In this document: positions 44,753 to 55,480 of the stretch, piece after piece
How the letters are laid out: every line of letters starts with the position of its first letter
Position numbering within the stretch: position 1 is the stretch's first letter
Origin: Thermocrispum agreste DSM 44070
GTDB lineage: Bacteria > Actinomycetota > Actinomycetes > Mycobacteriales > Pseudonocardiaceae
Direction: 5' to 3'
DNA: 64,000 bases
NCBI RefSeq assembly: GCF_000427905.1
Contig: NZ_KE386604.1
Location: 434,001-498,000 of the forward strand
Notes under the pieces: model-generated
Database searches by the model: none
The model's input: the letters and a program-made list of their open reading frames with translations, nothing else
Told to the model about the DNA's origin: nothing
Translations under genes and position numbers: made by a program

Positions 44753-44848
44753 GACCGCAAACCATCTTCACCGGGTCCTCCAGTCCTGTTCACCCTGGTG
44801 ATCGAGGTCGTGGTAGGCACGGTTGCAGGTGTGTACCGGAGTAGAACA

Positions 44849-45697
44849 TTGCCAAACCCCGATCCATCCCCCGTATCCACGAAGAAACCCGTGTTCGGCA
44901 CCGCGTATCGCGGATACAACAAGGCCGAGGTCGACCAGCAGATCGATCGGCTGATGAGCGAGCTGGCGCAGACGGCCAAGCAGCGTGACGAGGCCGTGGC
45001 GTCGGTCGCCGAGCTCACCAGGTCGCTGGCCTATACGCAGAAGGAGCTCGACGAAGCCAAGGCGGCCCTGGCCCGCCTGGCCGAGGACCCGACCGGTCCG
45101 GCGGCGATGTCCGAGCGCATCAAGTCGATGATGCAGCTCGCCGAGGAGGAGATCGCCGAGCACAAGGCCAAGGCGGAGCAGGACGCCGCGGCCACGCGCG
45201 AAGCCGCCGACGCCTACGCGGAGAAGACCCGCAAGAAGGCGGAGGAGGTCGCCGAGCAGCTGGCCGCCGAGGCCAAGGCGGAGCGGGAACGCCTCGACGC
45301 GGAGGCCGCCGAGCGGCGCGCCAAGGCCGAGCAGGAGTCCGCCGAGAGGATCGCGGCGGCCCAGCAGCAGTCGGCCGAGGAGATCGCTGCCAAGAAGGCC
45401 GCCGCGGACAAGGAGATCGCCGAGCTGACCGCCGACGCCAAGGCGCGCGCAGAGGCGATGATCGCCGACGCCGAGGCCCGGCTGGCGGACGCCACCAGGC
45501 AGCAGAAGGCCGCGGTGGAGTTCCGCAAGACGGTCGCCGAGCGGCTGTCGGCCACGCACGCCGCGTTGCAGGAGGCCATCGAGAAGCTCGGTGAGATGCC
45601 GGAGTTCGACGGCGGCCCGAACGGGCAGGCCACCGGCTCCGCGAGCGACAAGGCCGCAAGCAACGGCTCGGCGTCGAAGGTCAAGCAGCCTGCCTGA
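44849..45697 (+). CDS. DivIVA-like coiled-coil protein
   Basis: 282 residues from TTG 44849, preceded by CCGGAG; GTG 44798 would add 17 residues. A DivIVA-type N-terminal motif (FGTAYRGYNKAEVDQQID) is followed by a short coil, a second segment (SERIKSMMQLAEEEIAEHK) and about 150 residues of Ala/Glu/Lys-rich coiled coil, then a Gly/Ser tail. The pattern is like the actinobacterial FilP/cellulose-binding-protein class of cytoskeletal scaffolds linked to polar growth. A role in filamentous growth is inference. A 13-bp stem hairpin follows the stop. Confidence 0.8.
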   Translation: MPNPDPSPVSTKKPVFGTAYRGYNKAEVDQQIDRLMSELAQTAKQRDEAVASVAELTRSLAYTQKELDEAKAALARLAEDPTGPAAMSERIKSMMQLAEEEIAEHKAKAEQDAAATREAADAYAEKTRKKAEEVAEQLAAEAKAERERLDAEAAERRAKAEQESAERIAAAQQQSAEEIAAKKAAADKEIAELTADAKARAEAMIADAEARLADATRQQKAAVEFRKTVAERLSATHAALQEAIEKLGEMPEFDGGPNGQATGSASDKAASNGSASKVKQPA

Positions 45698-45718
45698 CGC
45701 GATCCGGTCGGCAGATGG

Positions 45719-45749
45719 ACGGCCCGGTGCCCGCGCGGCACCGGGCCGT
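45719..45749 (+). terminator. Terminator hairpin after the DivIVA-like gene
   Basis: ACGGCCCGGTGCC pairs perfectly with GGCACCGGGCCGT around a five-base loop, 21 bp past the stop. No U-tract. Confidence 0.7.
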
Positions 45750-46138
45750 CATGGTGTGTGCGCGGAACGCCTCCGCGGTGCAGGCGCCGGTAGCGCTGCG
45801 CCGGCACGTGCCCGCCACCAAGGCTCGGCGGTGCGGCCGAGGGACATCGGGCTGTTCGGCTTCGAGGCCAAGGGGCGGTCGTCCGTATGGCCCGGCCGTT
45901 CGCCGTGCGGACACCGACGGGAAGTCCGGTGCCCAGCGCGGCGACATGCAGGTGCGCACCCTGTCGCTCCCGAAGTACCGGAACGGTCCGTCGGGGGCCG
46001 GAACGGGACACGCCCCTGGTCGCGGGGGCCAGTCGGATGGGGGTGCGCTTCGGCTCGCGCGGAGTCATCCGCGACGGCTTTGGCATGTGGGCGGCGGCCC
46101 GGGTGTGCTTCGGCTTGCGCGGAGCTACCGGGACGCCC
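45750..46138. other. Spacer between convergent genes
   Basis: No gene. GC-rich with a near-identical pair of 24-mers near its right end. Confidence 0.55.
46041..46124. repeat. Direct repeat, 60-bp period
   Basis: GGGTGCGCTTCGGCTCGCGC followed by GGAG at 46041 recurs at 46101 with 22 of 24 bases identical. Confidence 0.7.
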
Positions 46139-47050
46139 CTACCACTCGCGAAGCGGGTGGAACGGGATGCGCTTGTCCCACGGCACCCAGCTTCTCGCCA
46201 GCTCCGGGGTGATCATGTGGCCGATCGCGCTGGCCACACACAGGCCGTCCAGCTTCTCTTCGTTCAGCACCAGGCGCACGACGAGGTCACCGACCTGCTT
46301 GCCGATACCCAGCGCGTGCAAATCCCACGTGCCGTGATGCACACCTTCGGCCACGAGCCGCACGGCGTTCGGCGTCCCGTTCCGCGACACCGTCTTCACT
46401 TCACCGAGGCGCCCGGTCTCCCGGAGCGCGTCGATCGCGCCCAGCGCCGTCTCGTCGTTGTACGGGATCAGGCCGTCGAGGTGGGAGAAGTCGGCGAGCA
46501 GGTTCTTGGTCTTCTCGTAGCCACCGGAGCGGACGTCCAGCGTGTTCCGGTACCGCTCGTCCATCGGGTCGTTGACCAGGTCGAGTCCGTACACCTGCAA
46601 TCCGTGCACGAAGCCGAGCACGAGCTCGGTGTCGTCGGCGGTGCCCGGTCCGCCGTCGATGCCGACCTTCGCGCCGGCCGGCAACAGGCTCGCCAGGTAC
46701 TCGGCCATGTAGACGCCGTGGTTGAAGTTCGGGTACACCAGCGACGCGTCCACTGGGAAGCGAGGACGCTCGACGGCGACGACGGACACCCCCTGCCTGC
46801 GTGCCTCGGCCACCGCTTCGGCAGGCTCGTCGACGTCGATCGAGTAGAACACGATCGCCCGCACGCCGGCGGCGACCGCCTCCTCGATCAGGGTGTTGGT
46901 CCGCTGCAGCCAGTCGTCGTCACGGAAGTCGGCGTAGCCGACACGCAGTTCCAGCCCGGCCTCGGCGAGCGTGTGGTCGATCGCGTGGGTCATCGCGTCG
47001 ATCGACGGGTTCTCACCGTACTTGAGTGGGCAGATGTAGAGAACGCGCAT
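46139..47050 (-). CDS. Periplasmic-binding-protein-fold protein without signal peptide
   Basis: 303 residues of the Peripla_BP_4/LacI effector-like fold: AIVFYSIDVDEPAEAVAEAR, GIDGGPGTADDTELVLGFVH, IPYNDETALGAIDAL and SAIGHMITPELA. It has neither a signal peptide nor an HTH domain, and no ABC permease or ATPase is near. It may be a cytoplasmic sensor or a binding protein whose N-terminal signal has been lost. It starts MRVLYICPLKYGEN at 47050. Confidence 0.8.
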   Translation of the reverse strand: MRVLYICPLKYGENPSIDAMTHAIDHTLAEAGLELRVGYADFRDDDWLQRTNTLIEEAVAAGVRAIVFYSIDVDEPAEAVAEARRQGVSVVAVERPRFPVDASLVYPNFNHGVYMAEYLASLLPAGAKVGIDGGPGTADDTELVLGFVHGLQVYGLDLVNDPMDERYRNTLDVRSGGYEKTKNLLADFSHLDGLIPYNDETALGAIDALRETGRLGEVKTVSRNGTPNAVRLVAEGVHHGTWDLHALGIGKQVGDLVVRLVLNEEKLDGLCVASAIGHMITPELARSWVPWDKRIPFHPLREW

Positions 47051-47883
47051 GAGTATTCCTTCACGGCGCGAGCGTGCCGGACAGGGCGCACGACGGGAAA
47101 TGCGTGCTGCGCGCCGCGATCGCCTGCTCCACTCCGTGCCGAGGCAGCAGCCGGGGGGACGGGCGACCGGCGCCTGCCGCGCAGCTTGCCTGTCTCCGGG
47201 GCCTTTTCGGACTCCTCGTCGATGGCCGGCGGCGCGTGGCGCTCCCCGGCTGCGGTGGGTGGTTCGCCAACGGTGGATGCCTCCGGCCGATCAAGCGCGC
47301 CGAGCGACGGCGCGGCACGAACCGGCGAGCCGGCCGGTGAGGCCGTGATCGAGCGGCAGTGCCGCCCCTGGGGTGGGCCAGGCGGTGCCGGAGCGGCGCC
47401 TCGTGGACGAGCTCTTCCCACTGCTGCGATCGACGGCCCGGTCGGCTGTGCGGGCGGGGCTCGTCGCTCTCCGGTATCCGACCTGCGGCGGTCGCGCATC
47501 GAAGCCGCCATCGGCGTTCGCCGGGAGCTGCGTTCCCCGCGGCATGGTCACCGAGGCGAGGAAGGGGGCTGTGCCGGTGCAGCTGCTACAACGGGGTGGC
47601 GAGGGCAACGACCGAGGTGCGCCGGGACCTGTTCGTGCGCTCGGCCCCGTGACAAGTCGTTGCACGCCACCGGGGGCGGTACCAAGGCGACCGCTGCACC
47701 GGGGAAGCCATCGGAGTCGTTGCACGCCGGCGTGGGCGGTACACCGGTGTCACCGGCCGCCGTCGCCGGGCTGGCCGGGTCCCAGGGCCTCGGTGCCCAG
47801 CCGGATCAGGTCGAGGTCGGCGACTCCGACGAGGTAGTGGCTGGGCCTTGACCCGTCCTCGCGGGCGCGATCAGCCGCGGCCC
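47051..47883. other. 833-bp gene-free region
   Basis: No credible gene on either strand; all open frames are Arg/Pro/Ala-rich. The right end holds a 60-bp-period repeat. It precedes the binding protein on the reverse strand and may carry its promoter. Confidence 0.6.
47655..47745. repeat. Direct repeat with 60-bp period
   Basis: AGTCGTTGCACGCC followed by a GGGCGGTAC block starts at 47655 and again at 47715. Confidence 0.75.
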
Positions 47884-49317
47884 TCAGAACTGGTAGTACA
47901 AGAACGGGCTGAACGTGCCGGTGGCGACCAGGATCGCGGCGTAGAGCAGCCCGCAGGTCATCACGCCCACCCGCAGCACGCTCGCCGGGGTGGAGCGGGA
48001 GGACTCCAGCAGCGGGCCGGTGACCGGGTGCGCGGGCAGGAAGAAGATGCTCGCCGCCGCCAGCAGGATGACCAGCCGCTGGTTGGTCAGTGCCTCGTCC
48101 ACCACGTCGGTCACGCCGCTGAAGTCGGGCAGCAGCATGTGGCCGATCATGGTCAGCGCCGAGCCCAGGTCCGCCGAGTTGAACAGCACCCAGCCGAAGA
48201 TCACCAGCACGATGGTCAGCGCCCGTCGCCATGCCCTGGCCACCGGGTTGGCCGGGGCCGTGGTGAGGCCGAAGCTGCGCTCGATGATCAGCAGCGCGCC
48301 GTGCCAGATGCCCCACAGCAGGAACGTCCACGCCGCGCCGTGCCAGAAGCCGGTCAGCACGAACACGATGCACAGGTTGCGATAGGTCTTGCGCGCTCCG
48401 GCCCGGTTGCCGCCCAGCGGGATGTAGACGTAGTCGCGGAACCAGCGGGACAGCGACATGTGCCAGCGGCGCCAGAACTCCGTGACGGTGACCGACGCGT
48501 ACGGGCGGGCGAAGTTCTCCGGCAACCGGAAGCCGAGCATCCGGCCGAGGCCGATGGCCATGTCCGAGTAGCCGGAGAAGTCGAAGAACAGCTGCAGCGT
48601 GTAGGTGATCGCGCCCAGCCAGGCGATCGCGAACGTCATCTCGTCCGCCGGGGTGCGGAAGCAGGCGGTGGCCAGCGGGGCCAGGGAGTCGGCGACGATC
48701 GCCTTCTTGCACAGCCCGAGCGCGAACCGCGGGAAGCCGGCCGCGATGTCGTCGAGCCGGTGCAGGCGGCGCTGCGGCAGCTGGTCGGCGATCTCCTTGA
48801 ACCGCACGATCGGACCCGCGACGAGCTGCGGGAACATCGAGATGTACGTGGCGAACGAGACCGGGTTGCGCAGCGCTTTGCGTTCGCCGCGGTAGATGTC
48901 CACCACGTAGGAGATGTGGTGGAACGTGTAGAAGGAGATGCCGATCGGCAGCACCAGCTCCACCACCGGGAAATGGCCGCCGAGCAGCTCGGCGATCGCG
49001 TCGATCTGTTCGGTGGCGAACCCGGCGTACTTCCACACCGCCAGCACGGCCGCGTCGAAGCACACCACCGCGATGAGGACGGCTCGCCGGTGCGGTCGCG
49101 GCCTGCCGAACTCGTCCGGCTCCAGCAGCGGGCCTGCCAGGAAATTGACCACCATGCAGGCCAGCAGCAGCAGTGTGGTCGCGCCTGCCCCGGTGGCGTA
49201 GAAGATCAGGCTGGCGATGGCGATGATGCCGTTGCGCCACGCCCGCGGCAGCACCAGCACGGCGAGCAGCACCGCGGGCATGAAGTACCACAGGAACAGT
49301 GGTGACGCGAACGACAT
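47884..49317 (-). CDS. MBOAT-family O-acyltransferase (AlgI-like)
   Basis: 477-residue polytopic membrane protein, about 11 helices. The MBOAT signature is clear: FWRRWHMSLSRWFRDYVYIP, LTGFWHGAAWTF with the catalytic His, and FFDFSGYSDMAIGLGRMLGF. AlgI-type members move acetyl groups across the membrane to exported glycans together with AlgJ/X-type proteins. The AlgX-like protein encoded at 38.4-39.8 kb may be its partner. Start ATG 49317 follows GGGGATCGAGAGG. Confidence 0.92.
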   Translation of the reverse strand: MSFASPLFLWYFMPAVLLAVLVLPRAWRNGIIAIASLIFYATGAGATTLLLLACMVVNFLAGPLLEPDEFGRPRPHRRAVLIAVVCFDAAVLAVWKYAGFATEQIDAIAELLGGHFPVVELVLPIGISFYTFHHISYVVDIYRGERKALRNPVSFATYISMFPQLVAGPIVRFKEIADQLPQRRLHRLDDIAAGFPRFALGLCKKAIVADSLAPLATACFRTPADEMTFAIAWLGAITYTLQLFFDFSGYSDMAIGLGRMLGFRLPENFARPYASVTVTEFWRRWHMSLSRWFRDYVYIPLGGNRAGARKTYRNLCIVFVLTGFWHGAAWTFLLWGIWHGALLIIERSFGLTTAPANPVARAWRRALTIVLVIFGWVLFNSADLGSALTMIGHMLLPDFSGVTDVVDEALTNQRLVILLAAASIFFLPAHPVTGPLLESSRSTPASVLRVGVMTCGLLYAAILVATGTFSPFLYYQF

Positions 49318-49408
49318 CCTCTCGATCCCCCTGCGAGCGGCGGAAGCAGTCAGACACTACCGAAGCCGAGCCGGGAACCGGCACGGATCGGGTAACGTCC
49401 CTGTGCAC

Positions 49409-50419
49409 ATGACTAAGACGCAGCTCACGGCGGTGATCAACGATCCGCGCATTGCGGACGAACGGCACGTGAACGCTTATCGGGTGTCGGGCCTGTTGCT
49501 GGTGCTCTACGGCTTCGTGCCGATCGGCTGGACGACGTACGCCTTCCTGAGCCGTGACGCACCACTCGGCGAGTTCCTGCGCAGCGTCGTCTGGCCGGTG
49601 AAGACCGAGCTGGTCTTGGCCATGACGCCCTACGAGTGGGCGTTCGCCGTCTCACTCATCGTGGTGGGCGCGTGCGCACTGGCGCGCAGGCGGGCGGCCC
49701 GCGGTAGTGCGGCGGCACTTGCCGTGGGCATGCTCGTGGTCTCGGTCCGGGAGGCCGTCGGGGCGTTCGACCCGGACTACCGCGCGGGCTTCGTCGAACA
49801 GGACGAGGGGCCGTGGCTGATCGTCACCAGGGTGTCCGGTCTGGTGATCGGCGTGGTGGTGCTGCTGCTCATGGCGCGTGCCCGGGACGATCGCAACCCG
49901 CGGGTGCGCAACGTGACCTACCCGATCGCCGGTGTCGTGATCGCGGCCGCGGGGGCGCTGCAGATCGCCGGGCTGCTGGTGACGCCGGGCGGGGACGCGT
50001 TCGTGCGCCGAGCCCTGGACCCGGTAGGTCACTCGCCTGCGAGCATGACCGCGAGCGTGCCGCTGTATCAGCTGTTCCTCATCGTCGCGATGGTGGTGAT
50101 CGGCCTGCTCGCGGTGACTCAGCTGCGGATCGCGCGGGGAGCCGCGCTGGCGATCGTGCCCGTCGCCGGCTACGTCGCCTACTTCTTCCTCACCCCGCAG
50201 CTGCCGTACCTGAATCTCGAGCTGCTCCTGGATCACACGGCGTTCGCGCTGACCTATGCCGGGCTGGCGGCCAGCGTCCTCGCTGCCGTCGTCGTCGCCG
50301 TGCTGTTCGCGCGCCGCGATCCGGACGAGCCCGTCGCCCCGTCGGATGCGGCACCTGCCACGGCGTCGGCGGACGACGACGGTCAGGAAGGCATCGGCAC
50401 CACCGCCGAGGCCAGATGA
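49409..50419 (+). CDS. Multi-pass membrane protein of unknown function
   Basis: 336 residues, about eight transmembrane helices, with a charged N-terminus and an acidic, Ala/Asp-rich C-terminal tail. No motif I can name. It is divergent from the MBOAT gene with a 91-bp gap. ATG 49409; an in-frame GTG at 49403 is an alternative. Confidence 0.7.
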   Translation: MTKTQLTAVINDPRIADERHVNAYRVSGLLLVLYGFVPIGWTTYAFLSRDAPLGEFLRSVVWPVKTELVLAMTPYEWAFAVSLIVVGACALARRRAARGSAAALAVGMLVVSVREAVGAFDPDYRAGFVEQDEGPWLIVTRVSGLVIGVVVLLLMARARDDRNPRVRNVTYPIAGVVIAAAGALQIAGLLVTPGGDAFVRRALDPVGHSPASMTASVPLYQLFLIVAMVVIGLLAVTQLRIARGAALAIVPVAGYVAYFFLTPQLPYLNLELLLDHTAFALTYAGLAASVLAAVVVAVLFARRDPDEPVAPSDAAPATASADDDGQEGIGTTAEAR

Positions 50420-50576
50420 TCCGCCCTTGGCCCGGGCGGGGAAACCGGACGGATCATGCCGTGTCACGGCTGGCATGACCGGACAGGGGCCCACCGGCCT
50501 GAGATCGCCGACCGGCGGCGCACCAGCGGTCGCAACGCGGGCCGGTGCCGTGACCTCGGGCGATCGTCCAGGTCGG

Positions 50577-51522
50577 TCAGATCCGGCCGCGTTCACGCCG
50601 TCGCCGGGCGATGTCGGCGAGCAGCACTCCCGCGGCCACCGAAGCGTTGAGGGATTCCACGCCCGCGGCCATGGGGATGGAGACCGTCATGTCGCAGGTT
50701 TCCCGCACCAGCCGGGACAGCCCGCGGCCCTCGGAGCCGAGCACCACGACCAGCGGGTCGGCCGCCAGCGGCAGGTCGTCGATCATCGTGTCGCCGTCGG
50801 CGTCCAGCCCGACGATCATCAGTCCCTTGGCCGCGTAGTCGCGCAGCTGCCGGGTCAGGTTCGTGGCCATGGCGATCGGCAGTCTGGCTGCGGTGCCCGC
50901 GCTGGTCCGCCAGGCCACGGCGGTCATGCCCGCGCTGCGCCTGCTGGGCAGCAGCACGCCGTGGGCCCCGAAAGCCGCCGCAGAGCGCACCACGGCGCCG
51001 AGATTGCGCGGGTCGGTGACTCCGTCCAGCGCGACCAGCAGCGGCGGTTCCGCCGAGTCCGCCGCCGCGACAAGCAGGTCGTCCGGGTCGGCGTAGTCGA
51101 ACGGGGGAACCTGCAGGCCCAGGCCCTGGTGCACCGCGTTCTGCGTCTTGCGGTCCAGCTCGGTGCGCGGGACTTCGAGGATGGTGACACCGCGGTCCGC
51201 GGCGATGCGGACGGCTTCGGTCACCCGGTCGTCCGCTTCGACCCCGAGCGCCACGTACAGCACGTCGGCAGGCACGTCTGCGCGAAGTGCCTCGACCACC
51301 GGATTGCGGCCGGCGATGATCTCCGGGCCGGACGTGCGATGGTCCCGCGCCTTCTCCGCACGCGCCTTCCTGGCTGCCCGGCGTTGGGCGGGATGACCTG
51401 GCCGCAGCTCGGCCTTCGGCGTCGGCCCCTTGCCGCGCAGGCCCTTGCTGCGCTGGCCGCCGGAGCCGACGACTGCGCCCTTCTTGGTGCCCGGTTTGCG
51501 GACGGCGCCGCGGCGCCGAGAG

Positions 51523-51533
<11 letters not shown>
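50577..51533 (-). CDS. rlmB: 23S rRNA (guanosine-2'-O)-methyltransferase RlmB (TrmH/SpoU family)
   Basis: 318 residues. A strongly basic N-terminal extension (about 68 residues, Arg/Lys/Gly-rich) precedes the substrate-binding domain and a SPOUT methyltransferase domain with [35 protein letters not shown] and [20 protein letters not shown], the trefoil-knot SAM motifs. It methylates G2251 (E. coli numbering). The start overlaps the cysS 3' end by 11 bp. Order rlmB-cysS-ispF-ispD-carD matches Rv3579c-Rv3583c. Confidence 0.92.
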
Positions 51534-52911
<1,378 letters not shown>

Positions 52912-53012
52912 TCAGGAATGGTACGGGTCCAGCCATCGGCGACCGGCACGGCGTCCCTGGCTGCGAGACGCCACCCGCCGTGGCCGGACCCGGTCGGGGG
53001 AGCGGCAGGCAG

Positions 53013-53708
53013 CTAGTGCAGGCCGTGCTCGGCCAGCGCGTCCCGCAACGCCGTGGGCCGCTCCGCCGGGCGGGTGGCGGGCACCAGGCTGAACTTCATG
53101 CCCAGCGCCAGTGCGCCGCCGTCAGCTCGCCTGCTGTCGCCGACCATCAGCGCTTCCTCGGCATCGACCCCGATGGCCTTGAGCGCGATCTCGAAGATGC
53201 GCCGGTCCGGCTTGACCACACCGTGCTCGTAGCTGAGCACGTATTCCGTCACGTACTGGTCGATGCCTGCGGCGGTGAACGCCGGGCGGATGTCGAAGGC
53301 GATGTTGCTGACCACCGCGATCGGAATGTCCTGCGCAGCCAGCGCCGCGAACACCTCCGGCACGTCCGGGAACGGTCGCCAGCTCGCCGTGTCGATCATG
53401 CGTTCGTAGAGCACCGTGGCGTGCTCGCCGGCGGTGAGGCCGGTCCGCCGGATCGCTTCCACGAACGCCTTGCGGTGCAGGACGGGGTCGAGGTCGCGGT
53501 TCTGCCAGGCGTGGGCGAACTCCTCCTCGTCCGAGGCGAAGTGCGTGGTCGGTGCGATCACCGCGCGCACCAGCTCGCCGAACCCCTCCGGGGTCAGCTC
53601 GTTGCCGTCGGCGTCGGTCACCCCGGCCAGATCGTCGAACCTGGGTTCCGCACTGAACAGCGTCCCGGCGAAATCGAACAACACCCCTCGGATGGTCACG
53701 CCGGACAC
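53013..53708 (-). CDS. HAD-superfamily hydrolase with variant first motif
   Basis: 231 residues. HAD motifs: motif I reads VLFDFAGTLF, motif II VVSNIAFDI, motif III KPDRRIFEIAL, motif IV MVGDSRRADGG. In motif I the second Asp of DxDGT, the general acid in phosphatases, is Ala. That suggests a non-phosphatase HAD activity (for example a dehalogenase-like one) or a weakened enzyme. It sits between cysS and ispF, where mycobacteria have none; origin by insertion is possible. Confidence 0.85.
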   Translation of the reverse strand: MSGVTIRGVLFDFAGTLFSAEPRFDDLAGVTDADGNELTPEGFGELVRAVIAPTTHFASDEEEFAHAWQNRDLDPVLHRKAFVEAIRRTGLTAGEHATVLYERMIDTASWRPFPDVPEVFAALAAQDIPIAVVSNIAFDIRPAFTAAGIDQYVTEYVLSYEHGVVKPDRRIFEIALKAIGVDAEEALMVGDSRRADGGALALGMKFSLVPATRPAERPTALRDALAEHGLH

Positions 53709-53723
53709 GCTACCGATTCCAGC

Positions 53724-53773
53724 GCGGAAGCCAAGCCGGACCGCTCACGCGGAAGCCGAGCCGGACCGCTCAC
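53724..53773. repeat. 25-bp tandem duplication at the ispF stop
   Basis: GCGGAAGCCRAGCCGGACCG plus CTCAC occurs twice back to back (53724-53748 and 53749-53773), with one mismatch. The second copy contains the ispF stop codon. Confidence 0.8.
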
Positions 53774-54243
53774 TCGGCGGGCAACAGCAGGGCGGTGGCG
53801 ATGGCTGCGATGCCTTCCCCGCGGCCGGTGAGGCCGAGCCCGTCGGTGGTCGTGCCGGAGACGCTGACCGGCCCTCCCGCCGCCTGCGACAGGGCCTGCT
53901 GGGCTTCCTCGCGGCGCGGGCCGATCTTGGGTGCGTTGCCGATGACCTGCACCGCGGCGTTGCCCAGCCGCCACCCGGCGGCCTCCACGCGGTCACGTGC
54001 TTCGGCGAGCAGCCGCAGTCCGGAGGCTCCGGCGTACTCGGGCCGGCCGGTGCCGAACAGTGCGCCGAGGTCGCCGAGGCCTGCGGCGGACAACATGGCG
54101 TCGATCAGGGCGTGGGTGGCGACGTCACCGTCGGAATGCCCGGCGCAGCCGTCCACACCCTCCCAGCGAATGCCGGCGATCCAGCATTCCCGGCCGGCTT
54201 CGACGGGGTGCACGTCGACACCCTGGCCGATGCGTGGGGTCAT
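53770..54243 (-). CDS. ispF: 2-C-methyl-D-erythritol 2,4-cyclodiphosphate synthase IspF
   Basis: 157-residue MEP-pathway enzyme. [14 protein letters not shown] supplies the metal-binding Asp and His, [17 protein letters not shown] the second His, and [11 protein letters not shown] and [15 protein letters not shown] close the active site. Start ATG 54243 overlaps the ispD stop by 4 bp. It forms the MEP pair with ispD, which in turn follows carD. Confidence 0.95.
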   Translation of the reverse strand: MTPRIGQGVDVHPVEAGRECWIAGIRWEGVDGCAGHSDGDVATHALIDAMLSAAGLGDLGALFGTGRPEYAGASGLRLLAEARDRVEAAGWRLGNAAVQVIGNAPKIGPRREEAQQALSQAAGGPVSVSGTTTDGLGLTGRGEGIAAIATALLLPAE

Positions 54244-54941
54244 GGCTGCTCCACCAGAAGGCGTTCGGCGATCATCAGGTCGAAGGGGGTGGTGATCTTC
54301 ATGGCGTGCGGGTGACCGGGCACGGTGGTGACTTTCGCGCCGTGGTGCTCGGCGAGGGACGCGTCGTCGGTGATCGGGCCGTCCGGCCTGCCCGCATAGG
54401 CGCGCCGCAACAGCGGCTCGGCGAAGCCCTGCGGTGTCTGCACGGCGCGCAGCGAGCTGCGATCGGGTGTGCCGATCACCACGCCATTCGCGTCGACCTG
54501 CTTGACGGTGTCCGCCAAGGGGAGAACCGGCACCACCGCTTCCGCGCCGCTGGAAAGCGCTTCGACCACCGCACGGGGTACCTCGGGAGGGGTGAAGGCC
54601 CGCGCGGCGTCGTGCACCAGCACGGCGTCGAACGCGCCGTCGGCTACCGACGACAGCGCCGCGCGCACGGACTCGGTGCGGTCCACGCCGCCGGGAACGA
54701 CGCTGCACCGCGCACCGAACTCCACCAGGCAGGAGGTGAACTCGTCGAGCTGTTCCGGGGGCGCGGCGACGACCACCGCGTCCACGACTCCGGAGTCGAA
54801 CAGCCCGCGCGTCGCCCTGGTGACCAGGGGTACCCCGGCCACCGGAACCAGAGCCTTGGGAACGCGCGCGCCGAGGCGTTCACCCCGCCCAGCGGCGGGA
54901 ACCAGCGCGACGACTGTCAGCCGGTCGTCAGGACCGGGCAA
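54240..54941 (-). CDS. ispD: 2-C-methyl-D-erythritol 4-phosphate cytidylyltransferase IspD
   Basis: 233-residue nucleotidyltransferase joining CTP and [23 protein letters not shown] is the CTP-binding loop, [11 protein letters not shown] holds the substrate Asp, and [18 protein letters not shown] is the product-site block. Starts 8 bp after carD and overlaps ispF by 4 bp; carD-ispD-ispF is one operon. Confidence 0.95.
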   Translation of the reverse strand: MPGPDDRLTVVALVPAAGRGERLGARVPKALVPVAGVPLVTRATRGLFDSGVVDAVVVAAPPEQLDEFTSCLVEFGARCSVVPGGVDRTESVRAALSSVADGAFDAVLVHDAARAFTPPEVPRAVVEALSSGAEAVVPVLPLADTVKQVDANGVVIGTPDRSSLRAVQTPQGFAEPLLRRAYAGRPDGPITDDASLAEHHGAKVTTVPGHPHAMKITTPFDLMIAERLLVEQP

Positions 54942-54949
54942 CGGGGAAA

Positions 54950-55480
54950 CTAACTGTCGATGCCTGCGCCGACCGGTTTGGCATCGGACGTCTCGTCGGC
55001 CGTGGCGAGGACTTCGTCCAGCAGCCCCTCGGCCTTCTCCTCGTCCGTGCCCTCAGCGAGGGCGAGTTCGCTGACCAGAATCTGCCGTGCCTTGGCCAGC
55101 ATGCGCTTCTCGCCGGCGGACAAGCCACGGTCCTTCTCGCGTCGCCAAAGATCGCGCACCACTTCGGCCACCTTGTTGACGTCGCCGGAGGCGAGCTTCT
55201 CCAGGTTGGCCTTGTACCGACGAGACCAGTTGGTGGGCTCTTCGGTGTGGGGAGCGCGCAGCACGTCGAAAACGCGATTGAGCCCGTCCTGGCCGACGAC
55301 GTCACGCACGCCGACGATCTCGGCGTTGTCGGCGGGGACGCGCACCGTCAGGTCGCCCTGGGCGACCTTGAGCACGAGGTACTGCTTCTCCTCGCCTTTG
55401 ATGACGCGGGTCTCGATCGCTTCGATGAGTGCTGCACCGTGGTGCGGGTAGACGACGGTCTCTCCGACCTTGAAAGCCAT
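54950..55480 (-). CDS. carD: CarD-family RNA polymerase-binding regulator
   Basis: 176 residues. N-terminal Tudor-like RNA polymerase beta-binding domain ([20 protein letters not shown]) and a helical DNA-contact domain with [13 protein letters not shown] (the Trp that stabilises open promoter complexes). CarD is essential in mycobacteria and sets rRNA transcription. The C-terminus is slightly longer than the usual 162 residues, with an acidic tail. First gene of the reverse-strand MEP/cysS cluster; divergent from the lpqE-like gene. Confidence 0.96.
   Translation of the reverse strand: MAFKVGETVVYPHHGAALIEAIETRVIKGEEKQYLVLKVAQGDLTVRVPADNAEIVGVRDVVGQDGLNRVFDVLRAPHTEEPTNWSRRYKANLEKLASGDVNKVAEVVRDLWRREKDRGLSAGEKRMLAKARQILVSELALAEGTDEEKAEGLLDEVLATADETSDAKPVGAGIDS

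Noticed and set aside
46990-47511. 173-codon reverse frame upstream of the binding protein
   Set aside because: Arg/Pro/Ala-rich with no motif; overlaps the promoter side of the next gene.
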